43,350 nt of DNA from a virus, in the IMG/VR virus record IMGVR_UViG_3300042544_000888, positions 1-43,350 of that record; one strand, 5' to 3'. The position numbers and the translations under genes are program-made. The notes beneath the pieces were generated by a model, which worked only from the letters and a program-made list of their open reading frames with translations, did no database searches and was not told the DNA's origin. Each line of letters opens with the position of its first letter. The first letter of the stretch is position 1. This document shows positions 7,125 through 16,600 of this stretch, piece after piece.

Positions 7125-8181
7125 TACCCTCAAGAGCCTCAAGGCGAGACTCAAGTGACTTCATCTTGCTGTCCTGGTGCTTGATCGCAGATAGCAAGGC
7201 AGAGGTTAGCTCTGCATAGTAAACGCCATCAGGCTCTTGCTCCCCATCCTGGTTTGTGCGGTAAGCCACAAAGATATCAAGAGATGTTCCGGCAATATCT
7301 TCCGCAATGAGACCGGCATAACGCCTCGCGTTATCATCCTCAGCGGCTTCCTCTTTTAGTCTAAAGGTCTTTGGCTCCAAAGCCAAGATATCTTCGTAGT
7401 TAAAAACGGCATCCTCTATGTCTTGCTTGTATCTGGCAGAGGATGTGGTCCTGATGATACTGCCCGCATTGTTTATAGATGCCCCTGTTGTTCCGCCTCC
7501 GGCCAATCCAAGTGAGGTAAAAAAGTTTCCGGAAGTAATCCTATCGCTGGAAGTTACGAGCCCAGATAGAGTGATATAGTTTGCGCCCAGAACTATGCCA
7601 CCATTTGTGGTGTTTGCATTGATGCTAACGTTCCCCTCCGTGCCGGTTCCGAGCTGAACATTAGAGCCATTGAAGCCAGAAAGAGTTGCAAGGCCGTTGG
7701 TCATAAACAATCCTGCACCGCCAGTGCTTGTCTGCATATTTAATGCAGACTGTGAAGGTCCATATACGCTTGCGGCTATACTGCCAGCGTTGTTATTGTT
7801 TGAGTCAAGAAAAGAAATGTTCGTTGAGTTAAGTTCAACACGCTGGTTGCCAGTGTAGCCAGTCTTTACGGTAAAACCAACAAGCTCACCGGCGCTGATT
7901 TTATTAGCAGCGATGGTGTTGGCGCGAATGTTCCCGCCGTCGATCTCCTCTGTCCCAGGATAGTAGACGGCCTCCTCTACGGTCAAGACTTTATTCAAGG
8001 CTTCTTGTGACTTCAAAACAGTAGCATTCAGTCTATCAAATGCTGAAGCAAGCTGAGTGTCTCTTACGTCATTGTTTCTTTCATTGCGAGCAACTGTGGT
8101 TTCCGTTGCCTCAATGCGCTTCTGGATCTCGCGCCCCCAGGGCTGAGAGTTAGCGGGCAAAAAGTTACTAGGGAACGGCAT
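7117..8181 (-). CDS. Tail fibre with C-terminal S74 intramolecular chaperone
   Basis: A 354-residue tail fibre or tip protein. Residues 1-70 are helical and coiled-coil-like, then a GNIRANTIAANKISAGE hinge typical of central fibre proteins, a Gly/Asn/Ser-rich beta region (100-240), and a peptidase S74 domain from about 245: SSARYKQDI with the presumed Ser247/Lys252 dyad, LEPKTFRLKEE, YAGLIAEDI, and a terminal trimeric coiled coil. S74 domains fold and trimerise the fibre, then cleave themselves off. It starts right at the stop of the upstream tail gene. Confidence 0.85.
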   Translation of the reverse strand: MPFPSNFLPANSQPWGREIQKRIEATETTVARNERNNDVRDTQLASAFDRLNATVLKSQEALNKVLTVEEAVYYPGTEEIDGGNIRANTIAANKISAGELVGFTVKTGYTGNQRVELNSTNISFLDSNNNNAGSIAASVYGPSQSALNMQTSTGGAGLFMTNGLATLSGFNGSNVQLGTGTEGNVSINANTTNGGIVLGANYITLSGLVTSSDRITSGNFFTSLGLAGGGTTGASINNAGSIIRTTSSARYKQDIEDAVFNYEDILALEPKTFRLKEEAAEDDNARRYAGLIAEDIAGTSLDIFVAYRTNQDGEQEPDGVYYAELTSALLSAIKHQDSKMKSLESRLEALEGRV

Positions 8182-9764
8182 TAGATTTCCTCCATCAATG
8201 GAATAACAGTGAACTCATTAAAGGCCACGCCAGAAAGCGCGGTGTTGAACTGGGCAATAGTTCTGCCAGTCCAGTTGTCATTAAAATCATCAACAAGCGC
8301 AGACATAGAATATGTCAAAGAAATATCAGACTCTGAATAGGCTGCCGACTTAACCCTGAACCTGCTAGTCTCAACATACTCAGTCGAACCGATTAGCGTT
8401 CCAAAGCCCTCGACACCATCGATCGTGCGAGTCAAGTTAACTTGTGGCCCGCAAATCTTCTGAGCAGCAGCCACGCCCTTTGCAGAAAGATCGTGAGCGG
8501 TGGTAATAAAGATGTTGTCAACTGAAGTTGGCGACTCATCAACTGTTGTGATTGCCTCAGAAGATCCGGTCAGAAAGTTTGTTGTTTGCTTGTTGTAAAA
8601 AACGCCAGTGCCTGTAATGTAAAAAGCTGGGTAGTCTACGCCATCGGAAGTTTCCACACCAATCTTGTATGGTGCAAGGGTCTGAACGTTTGGGTCAGCA
8701 GCTGTCGGAAGCGACAAAGCCCTCGGCCCAGTGACAGTTACTTCAATCTCATTTGGCACATCAGTCAGAGCAACTGTCAGGCTGCCGCCTTCCCCAAGCC
8801 ACTGTGCCGGAAGAATTGGCAAATTATCAGAACCAACAATCACATACTTTCCCGTCGGGCCATCATAAGGCAACGGGGTAATTGTTGAAACACATTCCGG
8901 CTGGTTAATTGACTCAAGCGTTACGGACATTGGAAAGCGTTTAGTTATTGTCTGGCCAGACTCAACCTGCATGCTGTCATTTATGCTGGCCTTAAAGCCG
9001 CTGCCGATTGCCTCGCCCTCGGAGTAAAGGTTCTCTGGGTAAATAACTTCGTCAATTCCGTAATAGGTGTTGTAATTGATTACGTCAATGCTTTTAGCCG
9101 CTTCTGATGTGTCAACCGAAATGGACTCGGTGATGCTGCGCTCAGCGGTTGAAAGCACGGTGGACAGGGCTTTGCGGAAATGCAGTTCGCCATTATCAAC
9201 ATACATCTCAATGCCAACACTATCGGTGTCGCTTGCACAAACGCCAGCGCAAAGCATCTTCAGATGCTCCCAGACATTGCCCTTCCAACCGATAAACTCA
9301 CGCTCAACCAAATCAAGATCAACGTCAAAGTTATCGTCATACACAGGCGTAACGCCAACAAGATCACAGTAATAGTTCAGGGCCTCTTTGACCGTGTAAC
9401 CAATAACCACGCCGCTCTCATCTTTGTGCGGAAACGGCTTGGCGGTCTTAACTGCGTTAAGCTTTCCAGAGATGGTGTCGCCAGTAATGTTAGCAACATT
9501 GCCGTCAGCAATCGAAACATTCTTAACCTGAAAAGAAACGGTTCCGTTATCGGAGTCAACCAAAGACATGGAGTTATTGATCAGCAGTTTTGTGTTTGGC
9601 TTTGATGGGGTGTTGACTGATTGAACTGAAAAGCTTACTTGACCAGTTCCGCCATCGATGCTCGAAGGCTCAAGAGAAGTAATATCCTCTTCGTAAGAAA
9701 AGCTGATAAGGCTGTCCTCAACAAAGCTGCCGTTACCTGATGTGTTTACAACTTTTACAGGCAT
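8181..9764 (-). CDS. Minor tail protein (baseplate hub / Tal-like)
   Basis: A 527-residue beta-rich protein in the position of the tail-associated hub protein: after the tape measure and the distal tail protein, before the fibres. Contains a conserved-looking stretch (about 115-200) with VKEALNYYCDLVGV and WKGNVWEHLKMLCAGVCAS, which resembles the middle of actinophage minor tail proteins. No enzymatic motif was found. It overlaps both neighbours at start/stop codons. The role is assigned mainly from gene order. Confidence 0.65.
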   Translation of the reverse strand: MPVKVVNTSGNGSFVEDSLISFSYEEDITSLEPSSIDGGTGQVSFSVQSVNTPSKPNTKLLINNSMSLVDSDNGTVSFQVKNVSIADGNVANITGDTISGKLNAVKTAKPFPHKDESGVVIGYTVKEALNYYCDLVGVTPVYDDNFDVDLDLVEREFIGWKGNVWEHLKMLCAGVCASDTDSVGIEMYVDNGELHFRKALSTVLSTAERSITESISVDTSEAAKSIDVINYNTYYGIDEVIYPENLYSEGEAIGSGFKASINDSMQVESGQTITKRFPMSVTLESINQPECVSTITPLPYDGPTGKYVIVGSDNLPILPAQWLGEGGSLTVALTDVPNEIEVTVTGPRALSLPTAADPNVQTLAPYKIGVETSDGVDYPAFYITGTGVFYNKQTTNFLTGSSEAITTVDESPTSVDNIFITTAHDLSAKGVAAAQKICGPQVNLTRTIDGVEGFGTLIGSTEYVETSRFRVKSAAYSESDISLTYSMSALVDDFNDNWTGRTIAQFNTALSGVAFNEFTVIPLMEEI

Positions 9765-10627
9765 TAGACTTCAACCCAGCTCGCACTCAAACCAATAAGG
9801 CCATCACCGATAGCAGCCGAATAGTATTCAATCTCGGGGATTTGTCCAAACTCAATGGCGGTCGTGCCGCGACCAGAAATGAAACCCCCTTGCGCAACCG
9901 AAGAATTTTCTGGCAGGATCTGCGCAATCATGCCGGTAATGTTGACCTCTGCAGTGGCAGATGTGGCGATAAAGATTTCAACATAACTATATGTGTCACC
10001 CTTGAGCTTTAGGTTTGTTCTAGCGGTTGAAGTCGTTGGCAGCTTGGTCGGATTCAATGCGGTGTCCGCCGCTCCTGTTGCGCGAAGATAAGGCACAACA
10101 CGCACACCTGTGGAGGCACCAGTTGTCGGCCCATGCCAGCCAAAGTTCAGGGCATAATCTTTAGGAATAATGATAGTCAGCTTGTTGGTTGACTGATAAG
10201 CGCCAGCCATCTCGTAACTTGCGTAACGGATTGGGTAGTTATTCGACACATCTTCTTTAACAAAGGTGGGAGAGAAGCCTGGGGCCAGCGAAGGCCAGTC
10301 GCGCTCTGTAAGCATTGGGGCAGCCCAGTGTGGTGGCAAAATGTTCTGATCAATGGCGTAGGGGTCAATAAAGTAGAAAGGACCATTGCCGTAAAGACCA
10401 TCAGCAAAGTCTTTCAACACATAGATACTTGTGCCATCTTCGCTGTTCTGGTAACCTAGCCACGAAGGGTCGTAGGTTCTCTTAGAAGCCTGCGAACGCT
10501 TGACGCTACTGCGACCAGACAGGTAATCGTTCTGCACAACCTTGCCAGCATTAGCTGCCTTCAAGCCAGTCTTTGGTGCTTTAATCCAAAGCTGCTTATC
10601 CTTGTTACCAAAATATACGCCCGACAT
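9764..10627 (-). CDS. Minor tail protein (distal tail / Dit-like)
   Basis: A 287-residue protein directly downstream of the tape measure gene, where siphoviruses encode the distal tail protein. The N-terminus (VYFGNKDKQLWIKAP) and the Trp/Tyr-rich region up to about 100 resemble actinophage minor tail proteins that start by describing a planar ring. The second half is Thr/Ala-rich beta structure. Function is by synteny; homology was not tested. Confidence 0.6.
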   Translation of the reverse strand: MSGVYFGNKDKQLWIKAPKTGLKAANAGKVVQNDYLSGRSSVKRSQASKRTYDPSWLGYQNSEDGTSIYVLKDFADGLYGNGPFYFIDPYAIDQNILPPHWAAPMLTERDWPSLAPGFSPTFVKEDVSNNYPIRYASYEMAGAYQSTNKLTIIIPKDYALNFGWHGPTTGASTGVRVVPYLRATGAADTALNPTKLPTTSTARTNLKLKGDTYSYVEIFIATSATAEVNITGMIAQILPENSSVAQGGFISGRGTTAIEFGQIPEIEYYSAAIGDGLIGLSASWVEV

Positions 10628-13600
10628 TAGACAGAACCTCTCTGAGCAAGAACCTTATTGCCATCATTAACCGATTGAGCCAAGCGTGTGCCGTTAGCAT
10701 ACAAGTTGACTGGGCGGTCAATCGCTGCACGAAGAAGTGCGCGATCATCAGGACTCAAGTATACCACCGAAGAACCGCCACCAACCTGGGCGGTAGAAGA
10801 TTGAGCCGGTGCATACATCACGCGACTCTGGTTTAGCGAGTTCATAAAGTCAACACCGTAAGTTGCCACAGTCTTTGCAGACATAACAAACTCGCCGTTA
10901 GATAGACGCGCAGGTATCGAGTCCGATGTGCCAGTCCCTGGGCCGCTCACATAACCGCCGGTAGCAAAAGTATTCATTTGACCACTCTTGCTGTATGGGT
11001 TGATTAGCGAATATTTCTTGTCAAGCTTAGCCATTTCTGCTTTTATGCCAGACAGGTTTATAGATAGCTGATCAATTGCTCTAGGGCTCATAGCACCAGC
11101 GCCAATTCGTTTCTCCAAAAGAGAAGACTCAACAGCAAGGTTTTTGTATTTAGCTATTGCCTCTGTGCGCTCAGCGGCTTTTGCTAAGGCAGCTACTGTT
11201 GCAGGATCGATGATTGGATCCTTCTTCATGCCATTAACGGCAGCAGCAAATTCTTTCATTGCACGGGCGGCCTCGTCAAGACCCTTAATGCTAACAGTCA
11301 CAGTCTTAGGCATCTCAGTGATTACCTTCTTGTAGCTGTCAAAAGTGCCAACGTAGCCCTTAAGGTCAGATTCTGCAAAACCAATTTCCATTGCTTGCTT
11401 TTTAAATTCTGCCTTAAGCTTGTCAGCCTCTATCGCTACATCCTTCTGGGACTTGCCGCTGTTAAGCAGAGCCTGGAGATAAGGGATGTAGGTCTGCACA
11501 AGCCCAGAGAGGGCTGACCTGTTCTGGATTGCGGCATCAGAACCTGAACGCAAGTCAGTGCTCAAGTTATCCTGAGCTTCTTTCAACTGGTCAGTAGCCT
11601 CAGTTGTGCTGTTCGTGTTCTCCTCAAGCTTGGCTTGAATCTCCGCAGCACGCTTAGAGTCACCATACTTGATTGCGATGCTGAACTGATACTCGAGAAC
11701 GGTGCGGTTAGCCTTCAATGCGTTTAGCTGATCTTGAGCTTTCTTTACTGCCTTTCGAGCATCGTCAGCTTTCTTGCGAAGATCAGACCAGGCCTTGCGG
11801 ATGTTATCAAGTGCGGTGATCTTGCCATAGCGAATATCGAAAGCGGCTTGCATAACCTGACCGACTTCGCCAGCCCACTGAGTCAGTGTCTTAACGCTTC
11901 CAGTAAGCTCTTTAACTCCACCATCAAGTTCATCAACAACACCAAGCGCCGAGCTAAGGGAGGCTCTCAAGGCGCTTGTGTCAAGACCCTGAGACATTGC
12001 CAAAGCAATCTCACGAACTATCTGCTTTACACGCTCAAGAGCCTTCTGCTGGTTAAGCATGTCGACATAAACTTTTCCAGGGTTAGAGCCACGCTTGGCG
12101 TCTGGGTTGTTTAGGCTCCACTCTCGGAAATAGGCAGCAGCCTTTTTCCTAACCTTTTCAATTGCGCCATCAATCTTTGAAAGAGCCGCAACCTCTCCGC
12201 CACCCTTAGGGTCTCGAACAATTTCGTTTATAACCTGACTAAAGCTACTTCCATAATCCCGAAGAGCAGCCTCCGCCTGACTAAACAAACCAGGGTTTTC
12301 TTCAAGCCAACCATTGACCTTTTCGTTGCCAATAATTGCATTTAGCATCCACTCTTTAGTGTTCTGCCCAATCGCCAAGGTCTGGGTCTTAATGCTTTCG
12401 GTAACATCACCAGTAGCGCTCTTAAGGTTTTTGTTTGCACCAGTGACCTCCACAATTGCATCGTGCGCAAGATAGGTTTCTGCGGTAAAGTCTGCATACT
12501 GAACCTCAACCTTGCTAACCGCTTCTCCGGTTTTCTTCCAGATTTCTGTGTCTTGCGCAATTGCTTCACGCAATGACTGAACGCCACCGCCACTTTCAAG
12601 TAACTTAATTTTGTTAGCATCTTCAATCGCAGCAACAATCATTGCTACGGCTGAAACAACGGTTGCAGCAATTGCGACAACACCAAGAGCTTTTGAAACA
12701 CCGTTCATAACCTTTGAGCCAAATGTGGTTGCTGCGCTTGTTGCGGCAACGGTTTCCTGGTTCATTTCTTTTATGTTTCTTCTACGAGCTTCTGCTTCAA
12801 TGTTCTTTGTTCCAGCAGCTCTTGCGCTAGCAATTTCATTATCTATTTGTGCAACAGTGCCGCGCGTGATGGCAACAGCTTCGTTGTCAATTATTTCTAC
12901 AAAGAAACTCTTGTTTGCAAGCTTTGCCTGGCCAAGTTCGTCGATCTTGAAACGCTCAACCAAAGCGGCGTTTTGCATTTTCTGGTTTTCAATGGCGCGT
13001 TGGATGCTGTCGGCCTGAGCCCTGGCAACTTGAATATCTGCTTTCTTAGTGCTGGCTGCGGTAACTAAAAGAATGTTACTACTCTTAAGTAGGTCCTGTT
13101 CTTTAGCAAGACTAATGATGTTTCTTGCAGAGGCGATATCTCTGTTTTTAGCCAAATCAGCCAAAGCATCTTTCTGTGCCTTGAACTGAGCGCCAGCGTT
13201 GTAAGTAACCGGAGTCACAACACCCTTATCCTCAACCGTGCCCACTCCGCGCAAGCCACCACGAACCTCAACCAGATCAGAGTATGCGCCAGTTAGTTGC
13301 TTAATTCTGCCACTCAGACTGGTAATATCTGTCCCCGAAGCATTCATGCCATTAATCTGGGCAACTCTAAATGCGTAAATCTGCGCAATAAGTTTACTAA
13401 ATCCAGCAGTTGCTAAAGTCGCAGCAGCACCAATTGCGGTTATTGCCGCAGCTGCAGGCAAAAGACCCTGCGCCCACGGCGACTCCGAAGCGCCTTTGAG
13501 GAAGTTCAAGAACTCAGAACCAACTTTAACAGTGTTTTTAAGTGACTCTCCAAAGACCTTGCTGAATGAAGCAGAGAAGGAGTCAAGGTTATTTCTGAAG

Positions 13601-16600
13601 ATTATAAGTTGAGAGTCAAGGTTGTCGCTAGTCTTTGCGAAAGACTGTGACAAGAAGATACCTTCAGCATAAGATGCGTTGGCATCTGAAACCGCACGGT
13701 CAACAACGTTTAAGTTGTTAGCCAAACGGGTAAGTGTATTAATCTCTCGAGTCTCAACAATGTTTAACGAGTCAAAAGTTTTTGTAAGATCGCCACTTCC
13801 GCCAAGACCACCAAGCAACCTACGGAAAACATTGTAAGTTTCACCCTCGGTTCCCCACTGCTTGGCGAAATCCTTAGCAGACATGCCCGAAGCTTTTGCA
13901 AAATTATCGAGCTCAGAGCCGCCCCTAGAGACCGCACGGTCAATGTCGGCAAACACACGGGTAAATACACCACGCGCCTGTTCGGCCTGAATACCCACCG
14001 ACGCCAAAGCTGTAGACATACCAATAATTTCTTCAGGCATGAAACCGGACTGTTCAGATGCTGCAGCAATTGACTCTGCAAGTGTCAGGATTTCAGACTC
14101 TGTAGCAACTGCGTTAATACCGGCGTAGGCTACAGCTGAGCCGAGGTTTGCAAATTGCGAAGAATCAATGTTTGCAAGCTCAGCTATGCGACCAAACTTC
14201 TGTGCAACAGTATCCGCGCTAATTGACGTAATAGCCGAGAACTCTGCAACAGTTTGAGTGAACTGCTTAATGCCACCAGCACTAATACCCATCTGGGCAC
14301 CGAGGGTAGCAATTTTTGAAAGATCCTCAAAGGTTATAGGCAGAACCTCAGACAGGCCGATGAACTGATTACGCATATCAACAGAAGCGTCCTCAGCGAG
14401 CTGCATTGCACGCTCAACAGAAGTAAAAGAAGTTTCAAACTTTTTGTAAGCCCCTGTGGTGCCGAGGATTTGTCTGGTTAAACCAAACAGTTGCTGTGAA
14501 AGGTTTTGGTAGAAGTTTCCAACATCATACAAGGCGTAGCGAGCAGTAACCCACTGGTTTACTTGTTCGCGGTTAGCTTTCTGCACGGCCTTTGAGGCCT
14601 CGAGTTCTGCCTTAAGATTCGCTTTGATCTGCGCAGAGAACCGCTTGCCAGCCTGGCTTCTCTCGAAGTCGGTATCAATCTGTTTGCGAGTATTGAGCCT
14701 AACCTGCTCCTGCATCTGCTTGTAGCGACCCTCGGACAAGGTTCTCTCAACAACGGCAGCCTCGTTCTTGCGACCGGCGTTTGTAAGCTTGATAATCTCA
14801 TCATCAAGCTTGGAAACCTCGTCACGAACAGCCTTATACTCCGCAGAATCCGGCGCACTCAAGCGAAGCTTTGCAAGCTCAGTTCGCTTATCCTTGATAG
14901 CAGACTCTCGAGCAATAAGCTGAGTTGCAATCTCAACCTGCTGAGCGTCGCTCTGAAGTAGCCTCAGCCTATCTGTTGCTATCTTATATTCATCTCGGGT
15001 AAGACCAGCAAGCATCCTATTGTATTCTGACCTTGCGTGGAATGCCCTCTGCGCATTAGCAACAGCCCTATTCGCCATCGGATCTTCATCAGCTGCGCCA
15101 GAAGTCACAGGGGGTTGGCTAGGTGGCTTACCAGAGCCACCACCAGAAGCTAAAGGCTTTCCAGGCAAACCAGAAGCTGGAATAGTTATCTGCTCCATAC
15201 GCAAAAGCGTTTCGGCAAATGTGTCAAAGAAGTCCTGAACAATAAGGCTCATAGCCGCATCGGCTGCGGCATAGTGGGCTGGAAGCTCACCAGTTCCAGG
15301 AAGTTTTACCTGAGAACCCTTAGTTGGATCCATTCTGAAAACATTAGAATATTTCGACAACCATTCCTGGTGCTTTAGATTAGTAGATTCAGCAATACCA
15401 GTAATAAGCTTTTGTAAGCCAAAGCCCTTGCCGGTTGGGCCAAGTATGCTTGCAATTTCTGGATTGTCTTTTGCTTTCTTGAATTGCTGGGTTGAATCCC
15501 ACACGCCCTGCTTCAGGTTGGTCGGGGTTTTAAACTGTGACAGCCCCCTAGCGGCAGACATTTCGTTTACAAACTTAATCAATTCACCAATGTTGCTGCC
15601 CTCTGCGCTTGCAACATTGCTGCCAGTTATTGGAATGTTAAGATTTTGAAGAAGCTCAAGTAGGCCAACAAGAGATGCGGTCTTTTTCCTAAGCATCTGG
15701 AAGTTTAGTTCCGGATCTTCTATGTCCCCAAGTTTGCTTGGGTCTAAGCCAAGAACCTTTGCGCGAGCAGCTAGATCCTCGGCTGACTTGGCTCTTGAAC
15801 GGTAGCTCTCGTCGGTCTCTCCGCCAAACCTTTTACCCATCTGCTTATAGTCAGAAGGGATGTGTATGAAGGAAAAGATTTCCTCAAAGTCGCCGGCAGC
15901 GTTCCTGAAAACTGCACTAAGTTCATTTACTGACTGTTTAGTGTTTCTGTTAAACTCTGTGTCCAGCGCAACTGAGAAAGGCTTACCCTGACGGGCTGAC
16001 TCTTCCTGTGCCGCCAAAAGCTTTGTCTTGGCATCATCAAGCCAGTTAGTTTGCTTTAAGGCAGCCGCTGTGCTGGCCGATGGTGCTGTTGTCGAGGTGT
16101 TTCCTTTAGTTTCAGCAACCGCAGCCTCTTCGATCTGCCCCTCAATTGCCTCGACCTTTTTGGCAACGCGCTTCTGCACGCTAGCTTTAATCTCAGGCTT
16201 AGACTCAACAACCGCAGGCGCTCCAGAATTACGCCTAGCTTCCTCAGCGTGTGCCTCATCCCAGGCCTTGTCGAAGGCTTCTGCGTCTTTACGGATCCTG
16301 TCGCGGCGCTGAGCAATTAACCTAGCCTGCGCCTGGCCGTATGCTTTGTCTGCAGCTTTTTCTTGAAGAGTTCTTGGGCCTTTATCTCCAGCAGCCTCTT
16401 CTTCTTGCCTGCGACGAGCAATAGCAACACTCCGCTGAATATCAATGTTAGGCTTTGCTGGCGCATTAGCTGCAGCCCTGGCTTCTTCAATTGCACGCTG
16501 ACGCGCAAGATCGTTAGGGCTTGGCTTGTCTAGCTTTTCTTCCTTAATTCTTTCAACAAAGCGAATCGCGTAGGCAAGGTCAGTTGCCTCTTTCATGATA

